Part shown: piece by piece, positions 43,587-53,956 of the stretch
Layout: each line of letters starts with the position of its first letter
How positions within the stretch are numbered: the stretch's first letter is position 1
NCBI RefSeq assembly: GCF_000721235.1
Contig: NZ_JOFH01000020.1
Coordinates: 197,098-261,097 of the forward strand
Origin: Streptomyces olivaceus
Lineage (GTDB): Bacteria > Actinomycetota > Actinomycetes > Streptomycetales > Streptomycetaceae
Length of the DNA stretch: 64,000 bases
Reading direction: 5' to 3'
Program-made: the position numbers and the translations under genes
Notes under the pieces: generated by a model
Databases searched by the model: none
What the model was told of the DNA's origin: nothing
What the model saw: only the letters and a program-made list of their open reading frames with translations

Positions 43587-44618
43587 ATGGGGAACTCAAT
43601 GTCGTTCATCGGCCGTGACATGGCTGTCGACCTCGGGACCGCCAACACGCTGGTGTACGTCAGGGGTCGCGGGATCGTACTCAACGAGCCGTCCGTCGTC
43701 GCGATCAACACCAACACCGGTGGCATCCTCGCGGTCGGCGCCGAAGCGAAGAAGATGATCGGGCGCACGCCCGGCAACATCGTTGCCGTGCGTCCGCTGA
43801 AGGACGGCGTCATCGCCGACTTCGAGATCACCGAGCGGATGCTCCGCTACTTCATCCTGAAGATCCACAAGCGGCGGTATCTGGCTCGGCCGCGAGTCGT
43901 CGTCTGTGTGCCCTCGGGCATCACCGGCGTCGAGCGCCGCGCCGTCATCGAGGCGTCGTCCCAGGCCGGCGCCCGTCAGGTGCACATCATCGAGGAGCCC
44001 ATGGCCGCGGCCATCGGTTCCGGCCTGCCGGTCCACGAGGCCACGGGCAACATGGTGGTGGACATCGGCGGCGGCACCACGGAGGTCGCGGTCATCTCGC
44101 TCGGCGGCATCGTCACGGCCCAGTCCATCCGCGTCGCGGGTGACGAGCTGGACAACGCGATCATCCAGCACGTCAAGAAGGAGTACAGCCTTCTGCTGGG
44201 CGAGCGCACGGCCGAACAGATCAAGATCACGATCGGCTCGGCGTACGACCTCGACTCCGACGAGCACACCGAAATCCGCGGCCGGGACCTCGTCTCCGGG
44301 CTGCCCAAGACCGTCGTCATCTCCGCCGCCGAAGTACGCAAGGCGATCGAGGAGCCGGTCAACGCGATCGTCGACGCCGTCAAGACCACCCTCGACAAGT
44401 GTCCGCCGGAGCTGTCCGGCGACATCATGGACCGGGGCATCGTCCTGACCGGCGGCGGCGCGCTGCTGCGCGGGCTCGACGAACGGCTGCGCCGGGAGAC
44501 CGGAATGCCGATCCACATCGCCGAGGACCCGCTCGACAGCGTGGCGCTCGGCAGCGGCAAGTGCGTCGAGGAGTTCGAGGCGCTCCAGCAGGTGCTGGAC
44601 GCCTCGCCCCGCAGATGA
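43587..44618 (+). CDS. mreB: Rod-shape/spore-wall actin homologue MreB
   Basis: A 343-residue actin-fold ATPase. Phosphate 1 motif [15 protein letters not shown], phosphate 2 [19 protein letters not shown] and adenosine motif [18 protein letters not shown] are intact. In Streptomyces MreB is not needed for tip growth but organises spore-wall synthesis. The called ATG gives [11 protein letters not shown]; an internal ATG four codons on has GGGGA six bases ahead and may be used. First gene of mreBCD-PBP2-rodA, but a stem-loop after it suggests partial uncoupling from mreC. Confidence 0.97.
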   Translation: MGNSMSFIGRDMAVDLGTANTLVYVRGRGIVLNEPSVVAINTNTGGILAVGAEAKKMIGRTPGNIVAVRPLKDGVIADFEITERMLRYFILKIHKRRYLARPRVVVCVPSGITGVERRAVIEASSQAGARQVHIIEEPMAAAIGSGLPVHEATGNMVVDIGGGTTEVAVISLGGIVTAQSIRVAGDELDNAIIQHVKKEYSLLLGERTAEQIKITIGSAYDLDSDEHTEIRGRDLVSGLPKTVVISAAEVRKAIEEPVNAIVDAVKTTLDKCPPELSGDIMDRGIVLTGGGALLRGLDERLRRETGMPIHIAEDPLDSVALGSGKCVEEFEALQQVLDASPRR

Positions 44619-44633
44619 CGTAACACTTCGGTT

Positions 44634-44667
44634 CCGCCGTACGAGACGATCTCCTCTCGTGCGGCGG
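44634..44667 (+). terminator. Terminator/attenuator between mreB and mreC
   Basis: 13-bp stem CCGCCGTACGAGA (44634-44646) with 44655-44667, one wobble; loop of eight. Confidence 0.7.
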
Positions 44668-44675
44668 ATCGTTGA

Positions 44676-44681
44676 TATAGA
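44676..44681 (+). promoter_or_regulatory. Possible -10 box for mreC
   Basis: TATAGA directly after the mreB hairpin in an otherwise GC-rich stretch; no convincing -35. Confidence 0.35.
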
Positions 44682-44684
44682 GGG

Positions 44685-44738
44685 TTCCGGTACCGGATGA
44701 AGGCTTCCGGTGCCGGATGCGAGGTCCCGTACCGGATG
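44685..44738. repeat. Three 20-bp repeats with palindromic cores upstream of mreC
   Basis: TTCCGGTACCGGATG (44685), TTCCGGTGCCGGATG (44705) and TCCCGTACCGGATG (44725), spaced exactly 20 bp, each with a CCGG-type palindrome. A second 12-bp tandem repeat (GCCCACGTACAT twice) follows at 44805-44828. Confidence 0.88.
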
Positions 44739-44873
44739 TGCGGGAAGTGCCGCTGCCGCACCGCTCGCACCCGACGTACCGAATCACCTGAATACCTGAA
44801 CACCGCCCACGTACATGCCCACGTACATTCCGAGATTTCCCGCATTTCGACGAGGAAGGCACGGCCGCCGCAC

Positions 44874-45926
44874 GTGAGGGACACGAAAGAGAGCCGGCTG
44901 CTCCTGGTACTGCTGATCGCCGTCGCGTTCGCGCTGATCACGGTGGACATCCGCGGCGGGGAGGACTCACCGGTCGACGGTGCCCGGCAGGCCGCGGCCA
45001 ACGTCTTCGGTCCGATCGAGAACGGGGTGTCGTCCGCCGTCGACCCGGTCGGCAACGCGGTCTCCGCGATCCGCGACTCCGGCGACCGGCACGACCGGCT
45101 CGCCGCACTGGAGACGCAGAACGCGGCCCTGAAGGCGAAGCTCGGCAGCGACGAGCGCGGCCGCAGCCGGCTCAAGCAGTTCGACAAGATGCTCGGCCTC
45201 GCCGGAGCCGGCCAGTACGGCATCAAGGGCGCTCAGGTCATCGCCATAGGAGCGGCCCAGGGCTTCTCCTGGACGATCACCATCGACGCCGGCGCCGGCG
45301 ACGGCGTCAAGCGCGACATGACCGTCCTCAACGGCGACGGCCTCGTCGGACGCGTGACCACCGTCGGACCCAACAGCGCCACCGTGCTGCTCGCCAACGA
45401 CCCGGACTTCACCGTCGGGACCCGGATGGAGGCCGGTGACGAACTCGGCTTCGCCGCCGGGCAGGGCAGCCGCCCCTTCCGCGTCGAACTCCTCAACGGC
45501 AAGGCCGACGTCAAGAAGGGCGACCGCCTCGTCACCTTCGGCTCGCAGGCCGACAAGCCGTTCGTGCCCGGCGTACCCGTCGGCACCGTCTCCCGCGTCG
45601 ACCCCAACGGCGGCGACCTCACCCGCATCCTGGAGGTCACCCCGTTCGTCAGCTTCACCAAGCTCGACGTCGTCGGCGTCGTCGTGCAGGCCCCGCAGAA
45701 GGACCCGCGCGACACGGTGCTCCCGGCGAAGGACAAGCCGGAGCCCACGCCGACCGTGACGGTGACCGTGACCCCGGGGGCCGACCCCGAGGGCCAGGCA
45801 CAGAACAACGAGGGCGGCGCCACGGAGGAGGACGACGCGGCCCTCGGCAACGACACGGCCGGTGAGAACGGCGCCACCGGGCAGAACGACCGGACCGACC
45901 AGCAGAACGAGCAGACCGAACCGTAG
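44874..45926 (+). CDS. mreC: Rod-shape/spore-wall protein MreC
   Basis: A 350-residue bitopic protein. Single TM at ~residues 8-22 (LLLVLLIAVAFALITV), coiled coil ~60-95 (DRHDRLAALETQNAALKAKLG), then the paired beta-barrels characteristic of MreC (TITIDAGAGDGVKRDMTVLNGDGLVGRV, VGTRMEAGDELGF, VPVGTVSRVDPNGGDL). A 75-residue extracytoplasmic tail rich in Pro, Thr, Glu and Gln is added in streptomycetes. GTG start, with GAGGAAGG at a rather long distance. Links MreB to PBP2/RodA. Confidence 0.95.
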   Translation: MRDTKESRLLLVLLIAVAFALITVDIRGGEDSPVDGARQAAANVFGPIENGVSSAVDPVGNAVSAIRDSGDRHDRLAALETQNAALKAKLGSDERGRSRLKQFDKMLGLAGAGQYGIKGAQVIAIGAAQGFSWTITIDAGAGDGVKRDMTVLNGDGLVGRVTTVGPNSATVLLANDPDFTVGTRMEAGDELGFAAGQGSRPFRVELLNGKADVKKGDRLVTFGSQADKPFVPGVPVGTVSRVDPNGGDLTRILEVTPFVSFTKLDVVGVVVQAPQKDPRDTVLPAKDKPEPTPTVTVTVTPGADPEGQAQNNEGGATEEDDAALGNDTAGENGATGQNDRTDQQNEQTEP

Positions 45927-45939
45927 GAGCCCTCACCCC

Positions 45940-46611
45940 ATGCGCGTCAACCGGATCCTGCTGTCCGTCGCCCTGGTCGTCGTCGCCCTGGTGATCCAGG
46001 TGAGCGTCCTCGCCCGCCTCCACCTGCCCGGCGCCGTCCCCGACCTGCTGCTGCTCACCGTCCTCGGCCTCGCCCTGGTCTACGGCCACGTCGGCGGCGC
46101 CCTCGTCGGCTTCGGCGCCGGACTCCTCGCCGACCTCGCCCCGCCCGCCGACCACGCCGCCGGCCGCTACGCCCTGGTGCTCTGCGTCATCGGCTACCTC
46201 GCCGGCCTCGCCAAGCCGGACAACGGCCGGCTCAGGTCGGCCACCGGCCCCATGGTCGTGGTGGTCGGCGCCGCCATCGGCACCACCCTGCTCTACGCGG
46301 GCGTCGGCGCCCTCGTCGGCGACACCGCCGCCCGCCACGTCGGCCTGCCCAGCCTGCTGTTCACGGCCTCCCTGTACGACCTGCTGCTCGCGCCCTTCGT
46401 CGTCCCCGGCATCATGGCCCTCGCCCGGCGCGCCGAGAACGACCCGCTGGCCGACACCAACTCCGCCGCCAAGAGCCCCGACATCTCCTCCGGGTGGCTC
46501 TCGTCGGGCACCGGCCTGCGCATCGGCGGACAGCGCAACGCGCTGCGGATGAAGACCGCCCGGGCGCGCATGGCCCGCGCCGGACGCATCAAGGGGGTCA
46601 AGCGGCTGTGA
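45940..46611 (+). CDS. mreD: Rod-shape/spore-wall protein MreD
   Basis: A 223-residue polytopic membrane protein with about six helices (ILLSVALVVVALVIQVSVL onward). Ends in an unusual long basic cytoplasmic tail MKTARARMARAGRIKGVKRL. The ribosome site TAGGAG overlaps the mreC stop codon, indicating translational linkage. Acts with MreC and PBP2 in the spore-wall complex. Confidence 0.92.
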   Translation: MRVNRILLSVALVVVALVIQVSVLARLHLPGAVPDLLLLTVLGLALVYGHVGGALVGFGAGLLADLAPPADHAAGRYALVLCVIGYLAGLAKPDNGRLRSATGPMVVVVGAAIGTTLLYAGVGALVGDTAARHVGLPSLLFTASLYDLLLAPFVVPGIMALARRAENDPLADTNSAAKSPDISSGWLSSGTGLRIGGQRNALRMKTARARMARAGRIKGVKRL

Positions 46612-46678
46612 CGGCACGACCCCGCCCACCGGCACCGCAACGTCCAGAAAACACGCACCACGTGAGGGGGAGGCAGCA

Positions 46679-46741
46679 GTGACCAACGCCCTCCCGTCGC
46701 CCACCGCCACCCTCAACCGAATGGGCTGCGCCCATGACTAA
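46679..46741 (+). CDS. 20-codon leader ORF overlapping the PBP2 start
   Basis: GTG preceded six bases upstream by a very strong GAGGGGGAGG encodes MTNALPSPTATLNRMGCAHD and stops at TAA 46739-46741, overlapping the PBP2 ATG (46734) by eight bases. PBP2 itself has no Shine-Dalgarno (GGGCTGCGCCC precedes it). The arrangement implies that ribosomes reading the leader re-initiate at PBP2, i.e. translational coupling. Not a known family; the peptide may have no role itself. An alternative is that a frame error in the assembly broke an N-terminal extension, but the frames differ and the PBP2 N terminus is complete. Confidence 0.6.
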   Translation: MTNALPSPTATLNRMGCAHD

Positions 46742-49043
46742 CATCCCCGAGACCGGCCGCAGCACCCGCGTCCAGACCCGGCTCGTCGTCATCCAGATCC
46801 TCGTCCTCTCCCTCCTCGCCACCCTCGGCGGCCGGCTCTGGTACCTCCAGATCCGCCAGGGCGACGAGTACGCGGAGGAGGCCTCCGGCAACCACGTCCA
46901 GCAGGTCGTCCAGCCCGCCACCCGCGGCTCGATCCTGGACGCCCGCGGTGTGGCCCTCGCCGACAACGAGACCCGCCTCGTCGTCTCCGCCTCCCGCACC
47001 GACCTGCTGAAGATGAAGGACGACGGCGAGGGCGTCCTCACCAAGCTCGCCGGGGTCCTCGGCATGCAGCCCCAGGACGTCATCGACAAGGTCCGGCTCT
47101 GCGACGCCGAGACCCCCCAGCCCTGCTGGAACGGCTCGCCCTACCAGCCGATCCCCGTCACCGACGAGGCCACGGTCAAGCAGGCCCTGCAGATCCGCGA
47201 GCGCGCCGAGGACTTCCCCGGCATCACCGCCGAACCCATGGCCGTACGCCGCTACGCCGCCCCCGGCGAGTCCAACACCGCCCAGGTCCTCGGCTACCTC
47301 TCGCCGGTCACCGACGAGGAGCTGCAGAAGGCCCAGGACACCGACTCGCCCTACCTGCGCTCCGACCAGGTCGGCCGCTCCGGCATCGAGCGCCAGTACG
47401 ACAAGGCGCTGCGCGGCAAGGCCGGCGTCACCCGCTACGAGGTCGACAACCTCGGCCGCGTCATCGGCGAGGCCGAGTCCGACGCGGGCACCCCCGGTTC
47501 CAACCTCGTCACCAGCATCGACGCCCGCGTCCAGCGGGTCGCCGAGTACGAGCTGAACGAGGCCATGAAGGCCGCCCGCAAGGAGATGGACCGCAACACC
47601 AACCGGACCTACGAGGCCGACGCGGGCGCCGTCGTCGTGATGGAGGCCAAGACCGGCCGCGTCGTCGCCATGGCCTCCAACCCCGACTACGACCCGAACG
47701 CCTGGGTCGGCGGCATCTCCGCCAAGGACTACAAGAAGCTCACCGGCAAGGACTCCAACTACCCGCTGCTCAACCGCGCCACCCAGGGCCAGGCGGCCCC
47801 CGGCTCGATCTTCAAGGTCGTCTCCTCGGCCGCCGCGGTCGAGGCCGGCTACGACTTCGACGGCAACTACGACTGCTCCAGCGCGTACGACGTCGGCGGC
47901 CAGGTCTTCAAGAACTTCGAGTCGGCCAACGAGGGCATGATCAGCATCGGCCGCGCCCTGGAACTCTCCTGCGACACCGTCTTCTACCGCCTGTCCCACC
48001 AGGAGTGGAAGAAGGACGGCGGGACGAACCCGAAGAACCCCCACGACTACTTCTACAAGGCCGCCCACCAGTTCGGCCTCGGCGCCAAGACCGGCATCGA
48101 CCTCCCCAACGAGGTCACCGGCCGCGTCCCCGACCGCGAGTGGAAGCAGGAGTACTGGGACGCCAACAAGGACGCCTGGTGCAAGACCGGCAAGAAGGAC
48201 GGCTCGTACGTCGAGAAGATCGCGTACGAGAACTGCCTCGAAGGCAACAAGATGCGCGCCGGTGACTCCATCAACTACTCCATCGGCCAGGGCGACACCC
48301 TCGTCACCCCCATCCAGATGGCCACCATCTACTCCGCCATCTCCAACGGCGGCACCCTCTACGACCCGAGCATCGGCAAGGCGGTCGTCAGCCCCGACGG
48401 CAAGACGGTCGACGAGATCGAGCCCACCGCGCACGGCAAGCTGCCGATAAGCAAGACCACGCTGGCCAAGATGGACGACGCCCTCGCCGGCGTCGCCACC
48501 CGGGGCACCGCCGCCTGGCGGTTCGCGCAGGTCGGCTGGCCGCAGGACAAGATCCCGATGCACGCCAAGACCGGTACCGCCGAGGTCTACGGCAAGCAGA
48601 CCACCTCGTGGTTCGCGACGTACACCAAGGACTACTCGATCGTCATGACGATCTCCCAGGGCGGTACGGGTTCCGGCGCCTCGGGACCCGCCGTCCGCAA
48701 CATCTACGACGCGCTGTACGGCGTCTCGGACGACGGCGACATCGACCAGAAGAAGGCGCTGCTGCCCAAGCCCCAGGCGAAGCTCCCGGCGATCAGGACC
48801 GACGGCACCATCACCGCGCCCAAGATGCCGAAGGACGTCGTCAAGGAGCTGCAGCCCGACGAGGAGGCCTCCCCGGACCAGGAGTACGCCCCCGTCGAGG
48901 GCCAGGACCAGGGCGCGACCACGCCCAACACGAACGGCGAGAACCGCGACACCCGCCGGCGCCGACGACGCGGCGGCGCGCGGGGCGGGACCCGCGGCAG
49001 TACCCGTACGGGACTCGGTGGAAGCCGGAGGGCGCGCGCATGA
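46734..49043 (+). CDS. Class B penicillin-binding protein 2 of the Mre complex
   Basis: A 769-residue transpeptidase crosslinking peptidoglycan, anchored by one TM (~residues 18-36, RLVVIQILVLSLLATLGGRL). Dimer/pedestal domain follows (RGSILDARGVALADNETRL). Catalytic motifs: SxxK with Ser ~359 in APGSIFKVVSS, second motif SCD ~412 (in LSCDTVFYRL, an SxD as in E. coli PBP2), and KTG ~612 in HAKTGTAEV. C-terminal tail is basic and disordered ([16 protein letters not shown]). Its start lies inside the preceding leader ORF. The stop overlaps rodA (ATGA), so these are co-translated. Confidence 0.95.
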   Translation: MTNIPETGRSTRVQTRLVVIQILVLSLLATLGGRLWYLQIRQGDEYAEEASGNHVQQVVQPATRGSILDARGVALADNETRLVVSASRTDLLKMKDDGEGVLTKLAGVLGMQPQDVIDKVRLCDAETPQPCWNGSPYQPIPVTDEATVKQALQIRERAEDFPGITAEPMAVRRYAAPGESNTAQVLGYLSPVTDEELQKAQDTDSPYLRSDQVGRSGIERQYDKALRGKAGVTRYEVDNLGRVIGEAESDAGTPGSNLVTSIDARVQRVAEYELNEAMKAARKEMDRNTNRTYEADAGAVVVMEAKTGRVVAMASNPDYDPNAWVGGISAKDYKKLTGKDSNYPLLNRATQGQAAPGSIFKVVSSAAAVEAGYDFDGNYDCSSAYDVGGQVFKNFESANEGMISIGRALELSCDTVFYRLSHQEWKKDGGTNPKNPHDYFYKAAHQFGLGAKTGIDLPNEVTGRVPDREWKQEYWDANKDAWCKTGKKDGSYVEKIAYENCLEGNKMRAGDSINYSIGQGDTLVTPIQMATIYSAISNGGTLYDPSIGKAVVSPDGKTVDEIEPTAHGKLPISKTTLAKMDDALAGVATRGTAAWRFAQVGWPQDKIPMHAKTGTAEVYGKQTTSWFATYTKDYSIVMTISQGGTGSGASGPAVRNIYDALYGVSDDGDIDQKKALLPKPQAKLPAIRTDGTITAPKMPKDVVKELQPDEEASPDQEYAPVEGQDQGATTPNTNGENRDTRRRRRRGGARGGTRGSTRTGLGGSRRARA

Positions 49044-50239
49044 CCGGAGCGAACAGCTTCCAGGTCTCCGGGTACGGCCCCGAGAAGGCGGGCTGGACCC
49101 GGCTCCTCGCCCGGGACTCCGTGGCCCGGCGGCTCGACTGGCCGATACTGCTGGCCGCGATCGCGCTCTCCCTGATGGGTACCCTGCTCGTCTACTCCGC
49201 GACCCGCAACCGCACCGAACTCAACCAGGGCGACCAGTACTACTTCCTCACCCGGCACCTGCTGAACACCGGCATCGGGCTCGCCCTGATGGTCGGCATC
49301 GTCTGGCTCGGCCACCGCGCCCTGCGCACCGCCGTGCCCGTCCTGTACGGCGCCTCCGTCTTCCTGATCCTGCTGGTGCTCACGCCGCTCGGCTCGACCA
49401 TCAACGGCGCCCACTCCTGGATCAAGCTCCCCGGCGGCTTCTCCCTGCAGCCCTCGGAGTTCGTGAAACTCACGATCATCCTGGGCATGGCGATGCTGCT
49501 GGCCGCCCGCGTCGACGCGGGGGACCGGCAGCACCCCGACCACCGGACCGTGCTCCAGGCCCTGGGTCTGGCCACCGTCCCGATGCTGATCGTGATGCTC
49601 ATGCCCGACCTCGGGTCGGTCATGGTCATGGTCATCATCGTGCTCGGCATCCTGCTCGCCTCCGGCTCCAGCAACCGCTGGATCTTCGGCCTGCTCGGCG
49701 CGGGCACCGCCGGAGCGCTCGCGGTGTGGCAGCTCGGCATCCTGGACGACTACCAGATCGCCCGCTTCGCCGCCTTCGCCAACCCGGCCCTCGACCCCGC
49801 CGGCGTCGGCTACAACACCAACCAGGCCCGCATCGCCATCGGCTCCGGCGGCCTGACCGGCTCCGGCCTCTTCGAGGGCTCGCAGACCACCGGCCGCTTC
49901 GTGCCGGAACAGCAGACCGACTTCGTCTTCACCGTCGCCGGCGAGGAGCTGGGCTTCCTCGGCGCCGGCCTCATCATCGTCCTGCTCGGCGTCGTCCTGT
50001 GGCGCGCCTGCAGGATCGCCCGGGAGACCACCGACCTGTACGGGACGGTCGTCGCCGCCGGCATCGTGGCCTGGTTCGCCTTCCAGACCTTCGAGAACGT
50101 CGGCATGACGCTCGGCATCATGCCGGTCACCGGTCTGCCGCTGCCCTTCGTCTCCTACGGCGGCTCGTCGATGTTCGCCGTGTGGATGGCGGTGGGGCTG
50201 CTCCAGTCGATCACGGTCCAGAGACCCATGTCCGCCTGA
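49040..50239 (+). CDS. rodA: RodA-type SEDS peptidoglycan glycosyltransferase
   Basis: A 399-residue protein with about ten TM helices of the SEDS family, polymerising lipid II as partner of PBP2. Key loops: INGAHSWIKLPGGFSLQPSEFVKL with the conserved WI and PSEF, LLMPDLGSVMVM-type segment with the catalytic Asp, and FVSYGGSSM at the end. ATG overlaps the PBP2 stop by four bases (ATGA), with GCCGGAGGG upstream. Called RodA rather than FtsW because of the mre context. Confidence 0.95.
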   Translation: MTGANSFQVSGYGPEKAGWTRLLARDSVARRLDWPILLAAIALSLMGTLLVYSATRNRTELNQGDQYYFLTRHLLNTGIGLALMVGIVWLGHRALRTAVPVLYGASVFLILLVLTPLGSTINGAHSWIKLPGGFSLQPSEFVKLTIILGMAMLLAARVDAGDRQHPDHRTVLQALGLATVPMLIVMLMPDLGSVMVMVIIVLGILLASGSSNRWIFGLLGAGTAGALAVWQLGILDDYQIARFAAFANPALDPAGVGYNTNQARIAIGSGGLTGSGLFEGSQTTGRFVPEQQTDFVFTVAGEELGFLGAGLIIVLLGVVLWRACRIARETTDLYGTVVAAGIVAWFAFQTFENVGMTLGIMPVTGLPLPFVSYGGSSMFAVWMAVGLLQSITVQRPMSA

Positions 50240-50273
50240 CCACGGGCGGTACGGGGGACCTTCCACGCCGGGT

Positions 50274-50279
50274 TAGGCT
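50274..50279 (+). promoter_or_regulatory. -10 box of the radical-SAM gene
   Basis: TAGGCT ~40 nt before the ATG. Confidence 0.4.
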
Positions 50280-50317
50280 GGATGGTCCCCCTTGTCAGCA
50301 CACGAAGGTTCCGTGAG

Positions 50318-52258
<1,941 letters not shown>

Positions 52259-52283
52259 CCGGGCCGCCGGGACGGACGGCGCC

Positions 52284-53177
52284 TCAGGGCACGATGACGC
52301 GGCGGCCGCGCGCGTGGCCGGTCCGGCTGTCGGCGTGGGCCGCTGCGGCGTCGGCGAGCGGGTACGTCTGCTCGACCGGGATGTGGAGCCGGCCCCGTGA
52401 GATGAGGTCGGCGGCCTCGGCGAGCGCGTCCGGGACGCTGCCGGCCACGCCGGAGAAGCGGACGCCGAGGCCGGGTGCGCCGAGGTCGGCGATGGTGAGC
52501 ACCCTGTCCCGGTCGCCGGTCAGCCCGACGAGTTCGCGGATCACGCCGGAGCCGGCCAGGTCGAGGGCCGCGTCGACCGGCCCGAGCCGCCGTACCCGCT
52601 CCACCCAGCCCTCGCCGTAGGTCGTGGCGAGGGCGCCCAGGCCGCGCAGGTAGTCCTGGTTCGCCGCGCCCGCCGTGCCGATCACCTTGATGCCGCGCTC
52701 GCGGGCGATCTGCAGCACCGCCGAGCCCACTCCACCGGACGCGCCGCTGACCAGCAGCGTCTGCCCGGCCCGTATGCCGACCTCGCGCAGGACGCGCAGC
52801 GCGGTCTCCACCACGGAGGGGTATCCGGCCGCCTCCTCGAACGTCAGGCCCTCGGGCATGCGGGCCCAGGCACCCAGTACGGCGAACTCGGCGTAGGTGC
52901 TGGAGCCCTCGCCGAACACGCGGTCGCCGATCTCCACCCCCTCCACCCCCGCGCCCTTCTCGTCCACCACTCCGGCGGCGTCCAGTCCCACTCCGGCGGG
53001 CAGTTCGACCGGATGGGCGCCCAGTACCTGGCCCTCGCGGATCCTCCAGTCGACGGGGTTCACTCCGGCCGCCCGTACGGCGACACGTATCCGGCCGGGG
53101 CCCGGGTGGGGCTCCTCGGCGTCCACGAGGCGCAGCACGTCCGGACCGCCGAACTCGGCGAAGCTCACTTTTCTCAT
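52284..53177 (-). CDS. Zinc-independent quinone-reductase-like MDR protein
   Basis: A 297-residue NADPH-dependent oxidoreductase of the medium-chain dehydrogenase family (QOR/enoyl-reductase type). GroES-like N domain (VRAAGVNPVDWRIREGQV, VGLDAAGVV) and Rossmann motif LLVSGASGGVGSAVLQIARERG. No structural or catalytic zinc ligands. Divergent from the TetR gene with overlapping control region; probably regulated by it. Together they interrupt the radical-SAM/DUF2344 pair, so may have been inserted. Substrate unknown; typical for reactive quinones or enones. Confidence 0.9.
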   Translation of the reverse strand: MRKVSFAEFGGPDVLRLVDAEEPHPGPGRIRVAVRAAGVNPVDWRIREGQVLGAHPVELPAGVGLDAAGVVDEKGAGVEGVEIGDRVFGEGSSTYAEFAVLGAWARMPEGLTFEEAAGYPSVVETALRVLREVGIRAGQTLLVSGASGGVGSAVLQIARERGIKVIGTAGAANQDYLRGLGALATTYGEGWVERVRRLGPVDAALDLAGSGVIRELVGLTGDRDRVLTIADLGAPGLGVRFSGVAGSVPDALAEAADLISRGRLHIPVEQTYPLADAAAAHADSRTGHARGRRVIVP

Positions 53178-53184
53178 GCCGGCG

Positions 53185-53258
53185 ACCGTAACACTACCCG
53201 TTAGGGTTTTGTAGCTGGTAGCTTTTCGGTGTTGATGTTTATTTGGGTTTGGTAGTGT
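53185..53258. promoter_or_regulatory. Divergent promoters and TetR operator-like inverted repeats
   Basis: Minus-strand -10 TACGGT (53185-53190) is seven bases from the reductase ATG, and plus-strand TAGTGT (53253-53258) six bases from the TetR GTG, so both are leaderless. Perfect 8-bp inverted arms ACACTACC (53191-53198) and GGTAGTGT (53251-53258) abut these boxes; further CTAC/GTAG half-sites and the repeat GGGTTTxGTAG lie between. Confidence 0.6.
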
Positions 53259-53264
53259 CAGGGT

Positions 53265-53909
53265 GTGACCGTGCCGACCGGGCGCCGTGAGCGCAAGAAA
53301 GCCGCGACCCGCCAGAAGATCGCCGACGCCGCCATGCGGCTCTTCCTGGAGCGCGGGTACGACGCGGTGGGCATCCGCGACGTGGCCGCCGAGGCCGACG
53401 TGGCCGTCACCACCCTCTTCTCGCACTTCGCCGCGAAAGAGGCCCTCGTCTTCGAGCAGGACCAGGACTTCGAGCAGCGGATCACGGGGGCGGTCACCGG
53501 CCGCGCGCCGGACGAGCCGCTGCTGCCCGCCCTGCGCCGCGAGATCCGGGCCCTGGTGCGGCACTGCACGGCGGAGGGCGCGGCACCCGTCTGGCGCATG
53601 ATCGCCGGTTCGCCCGCCCTGCGGGAATACGAGGAGTCGATGCGGCTGCGCCACGCGGACTCGCTGGCCGCAGCCGTCGCCGCCGACCCCGGCCTGCCGC
53701 TGACCCCGACGGCCTGCCGGACCCTCGCGAGGTTCGTGGTCGACGCGTACTCGCTGGCCCGCGAGGCGGCCGACCCGGACGCCGCGGTCGACGAGATCTT
53801 CCCGATGATCGAGGCGGCCTGGGAAGTCGCCGTCCGGGAGCGGGGGGAACCATCCGGCGCCGGGGCACGTACTCTTGGTAGGAGTACGACCGCACTCACG
53901 AAGGACTGA
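53265..53909 (+). CDS. TetR-family regulator
   Basis: A 214-residue regulator. HTH in TRQKIADAAMRLFLERGYDAVGIRDVAAEADVAVTTLFSHFAAKEALV, a standard TetR N-domain; helical ligand-binding C domain. The last ~20 residues (SGAGARTLGRSTTALTKD) look like readthrough into the DUF2344 upstream region: they overlap a hairpin CGTACTC/GAGTACG (53868-53888) and the AAGGA that should serve the next gene. GTG start is leaderless. Likely controls itself and the divergent reductase. Confidence 0.9.
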   Translation: MTVPTGRRERKKAATRQKIADAAMRLFLERGYDAVGIRDVAAEADVAVTTLFSHFAAKEALVFEQDQDFEQRITGAVTGRAPDEPLLPALRREIRALVRHCTAEGAAPVWRMIAGSPALREYEESMRLRHADSLAAAVAADPGLPLTPTACRTLARFVVDAYSLAREAADPDAAVDEIFPMIEAAWEVAVRERGEPSGAGARTLGRSTTALTKD

Positions 53910-53956
53910 CGACACTGGGCAAGCGACAGCCCGAAGGCCCGCCGCCCGTTCCCGCG

